Notes under the pieces: model-generated
Seen by the model: only the letters and a program-made list of their open reading frames with translations
What the model was told of the DNA's origin: nothing
The model's database searches: none
Shown: one piece after another, positions 18,074-26,407 of the stretch
How the letters are laid out: the number at the start of each line of letters is the position of its first letter
How positions within the stretch are numbered: the first letter of the stretch is position 1
Source of the DNA: Bacteroidales bacterium
Lineage (GTDB): Bacteria; Bacteroidota; Bacteroidia; Bacteroidales; UBA932
Length of the DNA: 64,000 nucleotides
Assembly: GCA_017430365.1 (NCBI GenBank)
Contig: JAFRNC010000004.1
Span: 248,001-312,000, forward strand
Reading direction: 5' to 3'
Program-made: the position numbers and the translations under genes

Positions 18074-19390
18074 ATGAAGAAAATTCTCATCGCCCTGTCG
18101 CTGATCCTCTCCGTGACGATGGTCAGTGCCCAGTCCAAGGCCGCCGAAGCAGCCCTCAAGGCTGTCACCAAAGCCGAGGCCGCAGCCGCCGACGCCAAGA
18201 AGGCCGCCAAACCCGCCACTTGGATCGCCCTGGCAAAGGCTTATGTCGAGGCTTATGACACTCCTTCGAAGAACGTCCTGACCGGTACTCCCCAGCAGGA
18301 AGTCAAGCTCTTCCTCAAGGACCAGAAGATCCTCGGCACCACCGAGAAGAAAGGCGCCGAAGCAGTCTACTCCGTGGACAACTACGCCGACAAGGACCTC
18401 TACTACAACTCTGACGGCATCCTCGAATTCTTCCTTGTGACCAAACCGGTAGTCGAAGGTGACATGCTCGGCAAGGCCATAGAAGCCCTCAACAAGGCAA
18501 AGGCAGTCGATCCCAAGGACTCCAAGATCAAGGATATCACCACGATGATGGAGGAAATCCACGGCAAGCTCGCCAACGAGGCCCTCTCCGAATATCTGGC
18601 AGGCAACTTCGAGAAAGCCGCAGGTCTCTTCAAGAAGACCGCAGAATGCGCGGAGAACCCTATCCTCGGCAAGACCGACGAGACCAACACCTACTACACC
18701 GCCCTCGTCTCCAACATGGCCGGCAACAAGGAGCAGGCCATCGAGTACTACAACAAGTGCATCGACATGGGCTACTTCCAGGACGGCTTCGCCTACTCCA
18801 ACCTCGCCGAGGTCTACCGTTCCATGGGTGACAAGGACAAGTGCAAGGAAGTCCTCGAGACCGGTTTCGTGAAATTCCCCGAGAACAGCAACATCCTGAT
18901 CGGCCTGATCAACCACTACATCGACAACCAGGAAGACACCGGCAAACTCTTCGAACTGCTGCACTCCGCACAGGCCATCGACCCGAAGAACGCCAGCCTC
19001 TTCTATGTGGAAGGCAATGTCTACAAGCAGCTCGGTGACGTCGAAAACGCCGCCAAACTCTATGCGAAGTCTTCCGAGATCGACGAGAACTACGTGTACG
19101 GTCCCCTCGGACTCGGCGCCCTCTACTATGACCGCGCCATCGAACTCCAGACCAAGGCCGGCGAGGAACTCGACGACAACAAGTACATGGCTCTCGTGAA
19201 AGAGATGGACGACACCCTCGAGAAGGCCATCGCACCGTTCGAGAAATCCTTCGCCCTCACCCAGGACGCTGAACTCAAGGTAGCAGTCGCCGAGTACCTG
19301 AAGAATATCTACTTCCGTCTCCGCGACAAGAACCCCGAATACGAAGCACTCTCCAAGAAATACGAGGCTATCGTAAAGGGCGAGAACTAG
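18074..19390 (+). CDS. exported TPR protein
   Basis: A 438-residue protein with a signal peptide (MKKILIALSLILSVTMVSAQ). An Ala/Lys-rich helical segment follows, then several tetratricopeptide repeats (for example AVDPKDSKIKDITTMMEEI, NMAGNKEQAIEYYNKCIDMG and SNLAEVYRSMGDKDKCKEVL). It is probably a periplasmic scaffold or outer-membrane-associated protein. The frame is open upstream into gyrA, but ATG 18074 is clearly the start because it begins the signal peptide. It follows gyrA by 16 bases and ends in a strong intrinsic terminator. The function is unknown. Confidence 0.88.
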   Translation: MKKILIALSLILSVTMVSAQSKAAEAALKAVTKAEAAAADAKKAAKPATWIALAKAYVEAYDTPSKNVLTGTPQQEVKLFLKDQKILGTTEKKGAEAVYSVDNYADKDLYYNSDGILEFFLVTKPVVEGDMLGKAIEALNKAKAVDPKDSKIKDITTMMEEIHGKLANEALSEYLAGNFEKAAGLFKKTAECAENPILGKTDETNTYYTALVSNMAGNKEQAIEYYNKCIDMGYFQDGFAYSNLAEVYRSMGDKDKCKEVLETGFVKFPENSNILIGLINHYIDNQEDTGKLFELLHSAQAIDPKNASLFYVEGNVYKQLGDVENAAKLYAKSSEIDENYVYGPLGLGALYYDRAIELQTKAGEELDDNKYMALVKEMDDTLEKAIAPFEKSFALTQDAELKVAVAEYLKNIYFRLRDKNPEYEALSKKYEAIVKGEN

Positions 19391-20175
19391 AAAGTGAACA
19401 GATCCGAGGCGCAGCTCCTCGGAAGACAGTGAAGAGACGCTTGGGAGCCGATGCTCTCAAGCGTTTTTTTTGCCGATTCGAAAGCGACGGCGGGAGTGTT
19501 GTTGTTGGCGCTGAGGTGGCACAGGTATACATCACGCAGCGAGGCATGGTTGGCGCGCCGAAGGAGCGAAGCGGTCTGCTCATTGGAGAGATGGCCGTGC
19601 TGCAGCAGGATCCGCCGCTTAAGCTCGGGCGGATAAGGGCCCGTCATCAGCATGTCCACGTCGTAGTTAGATTCGACCACCAGATGGTCCGCCATGGAAG
19701 CGAAACGCACCGCATCCTCTGTCACGTCGCCCAGGTCGGTCATGACGGTGAAGCGTTCATCGTCAAGGACGAAATGATAGCCGACGGTCTGCGTGGCGTC
19801 GTGGGGAACGACGAAAGGGGTAATCCTCAGGCGGTCGCCGACAATTGCCTCCTTCCCCTCCTCCAGTATCCGGACCGAGCCGGAAAGCCGTCCCGCAGTG
19901 CAGAAATTCCTGCGGAGGGCCTTTTCAAGGGTACGGGTAAGATAAACCGGCTTGTGATACTTTTCAGTGAAAGTGCCGAGGCTCTTTATATGGTCGAAAT
20001 GGTCGTGGGTGACGAATATGGCATCTATGCTGTCAAGTGACAGGGAGTGTTCTGCCAGCCGCTTCCTGATGGTACGCGCCCCGATTCCCATGTCGATCAG
20101 GAACGCGGTGCAGTCATCTCCGAAATAGTAACAGTTGCCGTTGCTTCCGCTCGACAGGCTCAGGAACCGCACCAT
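19387..20175 (-). CDS. MBL-fold metallo-hydrolase (YycJ/WalJ-like)
   Basis: A 262-residue cytoplasmic protein with the metallo-beta-lactamase zinc motif THDHFDH at about residue 56. Later ligands sit in MTDLGDVTE and in LQHGHLSN. The N-terminal SLSSGSNGNCYYFG is characteristic of the YycJ/WalJ group, which are nuclease-like hydrolases linked to DNA repair and cell-wall regulation in other bacteria. Its 3' end overlaps the stop of the convergent TPR gene by four bases, and its last codons contain the terminator of that gene. Confidence 0.85.
   Translation of the reverse strand: MVRFLSLSSGSNGNCYYFGDDCTAFLIDMGIGARTIRKRLAEHSLSLDSIDAIFVTHDHFDHIKSLGTFTEKYHKPVYLTRTLEKALRRNFCTAGRLSGSVRILEEGKEAIVGDRLRITPFVVPHDATQTVGYHFVLDDERFTVMTDLGDVTEDAVRFASMADHLVVESNYDVDMLMTGPYPPELKRRILLQHGHLSNEQTASLLRRANHASLRDVYLCHLSANNNTPAVAFESAKKTLESIGSQASLHCLPRSCASDLFTF
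19437..19471 (+). terminator. intrinsic terminator of the TPR gene
   Basis: ACGCTTGGGAGC (19437-19448) and GCTCTCAAGCGT (19453-19464) pair around a four-base loop with one G-U pair, followed by a run of eight T from 19464. It lies inside the 3' coding end of the opposite-strand MBL hydrolase gene. Confidence 0.85.
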
Positions 20176-20176
20176 G

Positions 20177-21256
20177 CTATTTCTCCTTCCTGAGACCCTT
20201 GATCTCCCTCGGCTTGAGGATACCCTTTTCGGTTACTATTCCCGCGATGAGCGATGCAGGAGTTACGTCGAAGGCAGGGTTATATACGTTGATCCCCTTG
20301 GGGGCCATGGGTTTGTCGTAATACATGTCGGTCACCTCGAAAGCAGGCCGCTCCTCTATCACTATATCCTCCCCGCTGGAGCAGTTCAGGTCTATCGTGC
20401 TGGTCGGCCCGAAGACATATAGCGGGACCTTGTAATACTTGGCGATTATTGCCACCGCACAGGTTCCTATCTTGTTGGCCACGTCGCCGTTGGCGGCAAC
20501 GCGGTCGCATCCAACGAATACGAAATCGATCTTCCCCTGTGACATGAGCGTAGCGGCCATATTGTCGCAGACCAGGGTGACGTCGATTCCGGCCTTCGAA
20601 AGCTCATATGCGGTCAGGCGTGCCCCCTGCAGGAGAGGGCGCGTCTCGTCGCAGAAGACACGGGGGGAAAAGCCCTGCTGCTGCGCGAGATAGATCGGTC
20701 CTAGCGCAGTGCCGAATTTCGATACGGCCAGGTGCCCGGCGTTGCAGTGGGTAAGTATGCCGCATCCCGGATGCAGGAGCGAGAAACCGTACTCGCTGAT
20801 GGTCTCGCACATTTTCACGTCCTCCGCCTTTATGGCGCGCGCCTCGGCGGTGAGGGAATTGCGTATCACCTCTATCGCATGTTTCTCATCGGCATTTTCC
20901 AGCCCCTGCTTGGTGGCGTAGAAGCAGCGCTCCATCCTGTCGAGGGCCCACATCAGGTTGACGGCCGTGGGACGGGATATATAGAGATAGTGTTTGACTC
21001 TGAGGAATTCTTTCTCGAGGGCGATGAGCGACTTGGTCCTGTAGCGGTTGACGCACATGGCGAGTCCGAACGCCGCGGCGATCCCGATGGCGGGCGCCCC
21101 GCGGACCTTCAGGCGGGTTATAGAGTAGAATATCTGTTCGGCGGTGGTCAGATGGAGGAACTTCTCCTGGTTGGGCAGCTGGGTCTGGTCGAGGATGACC
21201 ACCTCGCGCCCGTTGGTACTCAGTTCCACCGAATCGTATGGGAATACGCTTTTCAC
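20177..21256 (-). CDS. mtnA: S-methyl-5-thioribose-1-phosphate isomerase
   Basis: A 359-residue protein of usual length that matches MtnA / eIF2B-like aldose-ketose isomerases. It has VRGAPAIGIAAAFGLA near residue 52, ILTHCNAGHLA with the catalytic Cys (about residue 168), and FVGCDRVAANGDVANKIGT with the catalytic Asp (about residue 250). It converts methylthioribose 1-phosphate to methylthioribulose 1-phosphate in methionine salvage. It lies two bases after the purine nucleoside phosphorylase gene, which could supply its substrate by phosphorolysis of methylthioadenosine. One base separates its end from the start of the MBL hydrolase gene. Confidence 0.93.
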   Translation of the reverse strand: MKSVFPYDSVELSTNGREVVILDQTQLPNQEKFLHLTTAEQIFYSITRLKVRGAPAIGIAAAFGLAMCVNRYRTKSLIALEKEFLRVKHYLYISRPTAVNLMWALDRMERCFYATKQGLENADEKHAIEVIRNSLTAEARAIKAEDVKMCETISEYGFSLLHPGCGILTHCNAGHLAVSKFGTALGPIYLAQQQGFSPRVFCDETRPLLQGARLTAYELSKAGIDVTLVCDNMAATLMSQGKIDFVFVGCDRVAANGDVANKIGTCAVAIIAKYYKVPLYVFGPTSTIDLNCSSGEDIVIEERPAFEVTDMYYDKPMAPKGINVYNPAFDVTPASLIAGIVTEKGILKPREIKGLRKEK

Positions 21257-21258
21257 GG

Positions 21259-22086
21259 TCAGATCGTTTCAATCAGTTTCCGGAAGATGATGCACATGCG
21301 GTCAGCAGCCGCATCTGCGGCCCTGACCACATCATCGCCGTCGTTGAGCACCTTGCTCGCATTGTCGGTATTCGAAACATTGGTGATGACCGACATCCCG
21401 AAGACAGGGATACCGCAGTGACGGGCCACGAGCACCTCCGGGACAGTCGACATCCCGACGGCATCGGCCCCTATCGCGATATAGAAACGCACTTCGGCGG
21501 GAGTTTCATAGGACGGCCCCGTATTCCCGAGATAGACGCCCTTCCTTACAGGAATGCCGGCCTCGGCCGCGATCTTCTCGGCCCTGGCGATGAGGTCCAG
21601 GTCGTACGCCGCGGTCATGTCCGGGAAACGGTCTCCGAATTCTGCGAAGTTCTTCCCGATGAGAGGATTGGGGAGCATGTTGATGTGGTCCTTTATTATC
21701 ATCAGGTCTCCGATCGAGAAGCCCTGGTTCAATCCTCCCGCGGCATTCGATACGAAAAGTGCCTTGACCCCCAATGCGGCCATGACGCGTATAGGGAGCG
21801 TCACCTGTTCCATGGGATAACCCTCGTAATAATGGAACCTGCCCTGCATGGCGCAGACATATTTTCCGGAAAGGCGTCCGAAGATGAAATTGCCCTTGTG
21901 GCCGATGGCGGTCGACTTGGCGAAATGCGGAATCTTCGTATAAGGGATGACGGCCTCCGCCTCTATGGCCTCGCCAAGTTTGCCCAGGCCGCTGCCCAGA
22001 ACTATTCCCACCTCCGGGAGATGGCCTCCCATATTCTCCTTGAGGAAAGCGGCGGCCTCGCGGATCTTTTTTACTCTGCTGTCCAT
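21259..22086 (-). CDS. purine-nucleoside phosphorylase
   Basis: A 275-residue protein of the trimeric PNP/MTAP family. Visible motifs are [10 protein letters not shown] (phosphate loop), [21 protein letters not shown] split across the family signature, VSNAAGGLN, and [17 protein letters not shown]. It cleaves purine nucleosides with phosphate to give the base and ribose 1-phosphate. The immediate coupling to mtnA suggests methylthioadenosine as a substrate in this organism, although the sequence alone cannot separate PNP from MTA phosphorylase. The start at 22086 gives the full N-terminal helix. Confidence 0.9.
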   Translation of the reverse strand: MDSRVKKIREAAAFLKENMGGHLPEVGIVLGSGLGKLGEAIEAEAVIPYTKIPHFAKSTAIGHKGNFIFGRLSGKYVCAMQGRFHYYEGYPMEQVTLPIRVMAALGVKALFVSNAAGGLNQGFSIGDLMIIKDHINMLPNPLIGKNFAEFGDRFPDMTAAYDLDLIARAEKIAAEAGIPVRKGVYLGNTGPSYETPAEVRFYIAIGADAVGMSTVPEVLVARHCGIPVFGMSVITNVSNTDNASKVLNDGDDVVRAADAAADRMCIIFRKLIETI

Positions 22087-22130
22087 GACTTTGAACTTCT
22101 AATCTATAATCAAGCAATTTTAACAAAAAA

Positions 22131-22162
22131 TCTGCATTTTTCCAAGAAACGGGGTAACTTTG
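22131..22162 (+). promoter_or_regulatory. promoter of the small membrane protein and NlpC/P60 operon
   Basis: TAACTTTG at 22155-22162 is an exact -7 match. TCTG at 22131-22134, 20 bases upstream, is a one-mismatch -33 element. The ATG of the 51-residue protein follows 17 bases later. Confidence 0.6.
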
Positions 22163-22179
22163 CAGAAAACTGCACAGCG

Positions 22180-22335
22180 ATGTTCCAAAAAATAAAGACT
22201 TGGTACTCTGCCCAGAGCGACACGACACGCGCCCTCATATGGATCGGCCTGATCGCCGTTATCGGCATAATTATCAGGTGGGACGCCGTAGTGGCGGGCA
22301 TAAAACACGGCTTCAATTTCTATTCCGGCAAATAA
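22180..22335 (+). CDS. 51-residue single-span membrane protein
   Basis: A short ORF, with ATG 22180 placed just after a good promoter. The protein has a charged N-terminus, one hydrophobic helix (about residues 19-32, ALIWIGLIAVIGII) and a short basic tail. It lies six bases upstream of the NlpC/P60 gene, so the two are probably co-transcribed. No family is recognised. The coding call rests on the promoter, the start position and the membrane helix. Confidence 0.65.
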   Translation: MFQKIKTWYSAQSDTTRALIWIGLIAVIGIIIRWDAVVAGIKHGFNFYSGK

Positions 22336-22341
22336 CCTGAC

Positions 22342-23409
22342 ATGAAACCTGCGTTCCGGACAATACTCGTCTGCCTGATGGCAATCCTCCCGGCGTCACT
22401 GCACGCCCAGAGTACGGTCATCACGCAGGGAGAGCCGCAGGAAGTGGAGATAACCGCTTCGGAGCTGGCCGACCGGATCGTGGAATATGCGGAAACTTTC
22501 TTAGGGACCCCCTACCGCTACGCGGCGAACGGTCCCAGGCATTTCGACTGCACGGGATATACCAGATACGTCTTCGGCCACTTCGGCTACGACAATCTGA
22601 GCAGGTCGTCGAAAGACCAGGCGAGGGACGGCCGGGAGGTGGACATCTCCAATTTCCACAATCTCCAGAAAGGAGACATACTTATCCTGGGCAGCAGGCG
22701 CAACCCCAAGGTCGTGGGCCATGTAGGCATCTTCACGGGGCTGGACAGCACCGGACGCGATCCCAGATTCATCCACGCCTCCAACCACGGTGTGCGCTAC
22801 AGTACCCTTCTGACCGAGACGTACTATTCCAACCGACTGCTGGGAGCACGGCGAATATTGCCTGACTTCGAGGTACTGGAAGTGGATTTCGACTCCACTG
22901 CCGTATACTCTTTCGACCCGGAAATCGGCGCCCGGATATCGCCCGACAGCCTTATCCTCGCGGCCGCCGACCGCAGGATAGTACTCTTCGAGAACGGGAA
23001 ATGGGCCTTTGTGGGAGACGACGGTTCGCTGGTAGTTCCCGAGCAGGCCAACAAGATAGTGCTCAGCGGCGACGGCAACTGGGCTCCCCTCCGCGAAGCA
23101 AAGGTCTCCGTCCCGACGGCTTCCCTGAAAACATCGACGGCCAAGCCCGATACTACGGCACCGGCCCCGACCGGGGCGCCAGACACCACCGCAAGGCCGG
23201 CATCTCCCGCCGATACCTCTGCTTCAGTTCCGGCTGCGGCTCCCGCGGTCCCTGCCGAGCCCGAAAAGATCTACCATACGATCAAAAAGGGCGACACCCT
23301 TTCCAAGATCGCCAAGCAGCACCACACGACCGTCAACCGCATCTGCGAACTCAACGGGATAAATTCCAAGACGATCCTCAGGGTCGGCCGTAAACTCAGG
23401 GTAAAATAA
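22342..23409 (+). CDS. secreted NlpC/P60 peptidoglycan hydrolase with C-terminal LysM
   Basis: A 355-residue protein with a signal peptide (cleavage near LHAQ). The NlpC/P60 domain (about 35-165) shows FDCTGYTRYVF with the nucleophile Cys (about 73), VVGHVGIF with the catalytic His, and HASNHGV with the third polar residue. A Pro/Ala/Thr-rich linker leads to one LysM domain at the C-terminus (IKKGDTLSKIAKQHHTTV). It should cut peptide stems in peptidoglycan and bind the glycan through LysM. It is downstream of a small membrane protein and convergent with the M48 protease gene. Confidence 0.92.
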   Translation: MKPAFRTILVCLMAILPASLHAQSTVITQGEPQEVEITASELADRIVEYAETFLGTPYRYAANGPRHFDCTGYTRYVFGHFGYDNLSRSSKDQARDGREVDISNFHNLQKGDILILGSRRNPKVVGHVGIFTGLDSTGRDPRFIHASNHGVRYSTLLTETYYSNRLLGARRILPDFEVLEVDFDSTAVYSFDPEIGARISPDSLILAAADRRIVLFENGKWAFVGDDGSLVVPEQANKIVLSGDGNWAPLREAKVSVPTASLKTSTAKPDTTAPAPTGAPDTTARPASPADTSASVPAAAPAVPAEPEKIYHTIKKGDTLSKIAKQHHTTVNRICELNGINSKTILRVGRKLRVK

Positions 23410-23412
23410 TAA

Positions 23413-24648
23413 TCATCCACGTGTCAGCGCCTTCACCCGCTCGAAGAGAGTGGGATGGGAGTATTCCGTGAAGACGACGAGGGGATGGGGTGTGAGGTTG
23501 GCCAGGGATTTGGCGCTCATCTTCCTGAGCGCGGAGGCTTCCGCGCCGCCCAGGCCGTGGGCGGCGGCGAAGGCGTCGGCCTGCCGCTCATGCCGGCGGG
23601 ATATGACATTGGTCACGATGTCCAGCAGGATGCTGAGCGGCGTGTAGATGAAAGAGAATACCGCAAGATTGACATGGAACGAAGGAGCTTCGCAGCCCGC
23701 GGCGGCGGCCAGCGCGCTGCTGCCGATAAAAAGACTGAAAAGCCAGAACATAAGCAGATTCGAAGCGAATCCTTCCAGCGACGAGAGGATAATGTGGTGA
23801 TGCTTGTAATGGCCTGTCTCATGGGCCAGCACGCCTACGATCTCCTCAGTGGAAAGCTGTTCCTGAAGCGTATCGTAAAGGACAATCCTCTTGCGCCTGC
23901 CGAAACCCGTGAAATAGGCGTTCGACTTGCTGCTGCGCTTCGATGAATCGATGACGTATATGTTGTCGAGCTCGAATCCGACCTGCGCGGCGAAAGTTTC
24001 TATTGCGGTGCGCAACTCCCCTTCCGGAAGCGGAGTCTGCTTGTTGAAGAGCGGTACGATGAGCTGCGAATAGAAATACTGCATGAACAGCGAGAAAAGC
24101 GTAACCGCGCCCCATGCGATCAGCCAGAACCAGCGGGGCGTCAGGGTGTAAATCCAGGCGCAAAGCGCCAGCACCGCTCCCATTATGACGCAATTGAGCA
24201 GAAGGCTCTTGACGGCATCGGCCGCAAACAGTTTCGGGGTGCTCCGGTTGAATCCGAAGCGCTGCTCTATGACGAAAGTACGGTAGATGTCGAACGGCAG
24301 CGAAACCACCCAGGAGATCAGATAGAATATGCCCCAGAATATCAGAGCCTGTACAACAGGCGAGGAACTTACCGAACGGGCCGCGGCGTCGAATACCGAG
24401 AAGCCTCCGGAAGCGAATATTCCCAGGGTGACTATAAGGCTCACCAGACCCGAAAGCAGCGAGAATTTCCGGTTTGTCATGGCATAGTCCTGCTGCCGCC
24501 GGTACTGTTCCGGATTGTAAAGATCTGCGAGCAGCCCGGGAACGGGCTGTCTTGACGCCTTGATATTGAGCAGCGTCAGGAACGAAGACCAGGCGTACTC
24601 GGCCACGGAGATCGCGATAACCAGCCAGAAAAGCGTCCGGGGGCTCAT
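23413..24648 (-). CDS. M48 family (Ste24/HtpX-like) membrane metallopeptidase
   Basis: A 411-residue integral membrane protease. HETGH at about residue 275 is the zinc-binding HExxH motif. The third ligand lies in RRHERQADAFAA about 75 residues later. Five or more hydrophobic helices surround them, and the N-terminal M48 extension (FVIEQRFGFNRSTP) is typical of CAAX prenyl protease 1-type proteins. Its start overlaps the end of the thioesterase gene by four bases (ATGA). Its role in bacteria is presumably membrane protein quality control. Confidence 0.92.
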   Translation of the reverse strand: MSPRTLFWLVIAISVAEYAWSSFLTLLNIKASRQPVPGLLADLYNPEQYRRQQDYAMTNRKFSLLSGLVSLIVTLGIFASGGFSVFDAAARSVSSSPVVQALIFWGIFYLISWVVSLPFDIYRTFVIEQRFGFNRSTPKLFAADAVKSLLLNCVIMGAVLALCAWIYTLTPRWFWLIAWGAVTLFSLFMQYFYSQLIVPLFNKQTPLPEGELRTAIETFAAQVGFELDNIYVIDSSKRSSKSNAYFTGFGRRKRIVLYDTLQEQLSTEEIVGVLAHETGHYKHHHIILSSLEGFASNLLMFWLFSLFIGSSALAAAAGCEAPSFHVNLAVFSFIYTPLSILLDIVTNVISRRHERQADAFAAAHGLGGAEASALRKMSAKSLANLTPHPLVVFTEYSHPTLFERVKALTRG

Positions 24649-25037
24649 GACATCTGTGCCCGGAACTGGGGATAATGTTCGTCGAGCGAGACCGGCTTCC
24701 CGTTCCCGTCGAGGAAGCAGTGAAGGGACCAGCCCTCAAATACTTCCTTTCCACGACAACGCATTTTATACCCGATCTTGAGTTTGAACGTGGTCATCGA
24801 TTCGATGTACACCTCTATCTCCAGAAGGTCGTCGAAAGTCGTGGTGTGCAGATACCTGCCCGAAACCTCGATGACCGGGGAGACGACGCCCGACTCCTCG
24901 ATTTTGGAAAAACTTGCGCCGATGGAATCCAGATATGCCACGCGCGCCTCTTCCATGAAACGGATATAATTGGAATGGTGGGTGACCCCCATCCGGTCGG
25001 TCTCGTAATAGTGTACTTTGTGTTTATAAACGAACAT
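24645..25037 (-). CDS. acyl-CoA thioesterase, 4HBT hot-dog fold
   Basis: A 130-residue hot-dog protein with the YETDRMGVTHHSNYIRFMEEAR signature of the 4-hydroxybenzoyl-CoA/YbgC group, split here around residues 10-31. The Asp near residue 14 is the expected catalytic residue. It hydrolyses short or aromatic acyl-CoA thioesters in the cytoplasm. The start lies 20 bases downstream of a consensus promoter. It is translationally coupled to the M48 protease by an ATGA overlap. Confidence 0.9.
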   Translation of the reverse strand: MFVYKHKVHYYETDRMGVTHHSNYIRFMEEARVAYLDSIGASFSKIEESGVVSPVIEVSGRYLHTTTFDDLLEIEVYIESMTTFKLKIGYKMRCRGKEVFEGWSLHCFLDGNGKPVSLDEHYPQFRAQMS

Positions 25038-25057
25038 TAGGGTCTCTTTTTGTCCCG

Positions 25058-25088
25058 CAAAGATAAAAAAACGCTATCTTTATCCAAA
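25058..25088 (-). promoter_or_regulatory. consensus promoter of the thioesterase and M48 operon
   Basis: On the minus strand, TTTG (25085-25088), a 19-base spacer and TATCTTTG (25058-25065) are an exact consensus match. On the plus strand the same DNA carries a weaker TTTG (25049-25052), 22-base spacer, TATCTTTA (25075-25082) pair for the radical SAM gene, so the two promoters interleave. Confidence 0.75.
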
Positions 25089-25103
25089 TTTTGGCAAGCC
25101 ATG

Positions 25104-25862
25104 ATGAGAGAAGAAACAGTCTTCGGACCTATCCACAGCCGCCGTCTCGGACGGTCGCTCGGCATCAATCTCCTGCCCGTCAAGGGCAAGATCTGCAATT
25201 TCGACTGCATTTACTGCGAGTGCGGATGGAACCGTGACGGCCGCGGGGACACAGTGCTCCCGACAGCGGCGAAAGTCCGTGCGGACCTGGAAGACAAACT
25301 GACGGAACTGATGCTGCAAGGCGTCCCGATCGACTCGATCACTTTTTCCGGCGACGGCGAACCCACCCTGAACCCTGAGTTCCCCCGGATAATCGACGAT
25401 ACGCTGTTCCTTCGCGACGCATATTATCCCGGAGCCAAAGTATCCGTACTGTCCAATGCCACCCGAATCCATCTGCCGGAGGTTTTCGAAGCTCTCCGGA
25501 AGGTGGACAACCCTATTCTGAAAATCGATGCGCCTACCGACGCCCTCGTGGCACGTATCAACAATCCCGCACCGGGTTATTCGCTTGAACGCGTAATAAA
25601 GGCCCTGGAGCGCTTTGAAGGCAATTTCATACTTCAGACCATGTTCCTCAAAAGCAAGGATTTCGATTCCTCATCGCCCGAGGTGCTTGACGGATGGATG
25701 GAGATCGTACGCCATCTGAAACCCCGCCAGGTCATGGTCTACACCATCGACCGCCCCACTCCGGAAGAAGGGCTCGAGGCGTTCCCCGTCGAGCGGATGC
25801 ACGATCTGGTCCGTCCTCTCATCGAAGAGGGATTCAATATCGATATCAAAGGGAAAGAATAG
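25104..25862 (+). CDS. radical SAM protein
   Basis: About 252 residues. The [4Fe-4S] cluster motif is CNFDCIYCEC (CxxxCxxC) at about residues 32-41, followed by the SAM-binding FSGDGEPTL and LSNATRI. The N-terminal FGPIHSRRLGRSLGINLLP is typical of a widespread, uncharacterised radical SAM group (Fe-S oxidoreductase, COG0731-like). ATG 25104, or the adjacent ATG at 25101, is chosen because upstream residues are a promoter region rather than protein. It is convergent with the GNAT gene. Confidence 0.88.
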   Translation: MREETVFGPIHSRRLGRSLGINLLPVKGKICNFDCIYCECGWNRDGRGDTVLPTAAKVRADLEDKLTELMLQGVPIDSITFSGDGEPTLNPEFPRIIDDTLFLRDAYYPGAKVSVLSNATRIHLPEVFEALRKVDNPILKIDAPTDALVARINNPAPGYSLERVIKALERFEGNFILQTMFLKSKDFDSSSPEVLDGWMEIVRHLKPRQVMVYTIDRPTPEEGLEAFPVERMHDLVRPLIEEGFNIDIKGKE

Positions 25863-25868
25863 CGCCGG

Positions 25869-26405
25869 CTACAACGCGGTGCCCATTATGTAATCGTTCA
25901 TGTAGTAGCCGTGGCCGATGGGGAAATCCCCTTCGCGGAGTATATCCATGCCCAGGCGGCGGTAGAAACCCACTGCGGAATTGTAGCGGTTTACATGAAG
26001 TTCGATACGGCATGGCCAGCCGTTGGCAGCGTCGCGTACGAATCCCGTAAGATGTGAATACAGCATGCTGCCCACCCCCTTTTCCTTGAAATCCGGCAGC
26101 ACATAAATCTTCTGCAATTCGAACAGGAAAGACCCGTCATCCTGAAGGCCGAGCGGTTGGACAGAGGCATAGGCACAGGGATTCCCATCGTTTTCGGCAA
26201 TGAAATAGACATGTCCGTCCTGGCTGATCTGGCGGTTGAGGCTCTGTTCCGAATACATCCATTCCAGCATGTATTCCAACTGTTCCGGAGAGAGAATCTC
26301 ACGGTAGGTGTCGCGGAATGCGACATCCGCGAGGGAACGGATCACCGGTATGTCGTCGAGCGAAGCGCGACGGATCACGATATTGTCAATAAGACTTCCG
26401 GACAT
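25869..26405 (-). CDS. GNAT family N-acetyltransferase
   Basis: A 178-residue GNAT protein. It starts with IVIRRASLDDIPVIRSLA, has the acetyl-CoA pyrophosphate loop KEKGVGSMLYSHL (Q/RxxGxG/A type) at about residue 113, and the late ELHVNRYNSAVGFYRRLGM motif. The acceptor substrate is unknown. It is followed upstream, with two bases between, by the lipoprotein gene at 26408-26962 on the same strand. Confidence 0.9.
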   Translation of the reverse strand: MSGSLIDNIVIRRASLDDIPVIRSLADVAFRDTYREILSPEQLEYMLEWMYSEQSLNRQISQDGHVYFIAENDGNPCAYASVQPLGLQDDGSFLFELQKIYVLPDFKEKGVGSMLYSHLTGFVRDAANGWPCRIELHVNRYNSAVGFYRRLGMDILREGDFPIGHGYYMNDYIMGTAL

Positions 26406-26407
26406 GG

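Noticed and set aside
16300..18219. 639-codon open frame antisense to gyrA
   Set aside because: It mirrors gyrA codon for codon. GC-rich third positions leave the opposite frame open; there is no start signal and no family resemblance.
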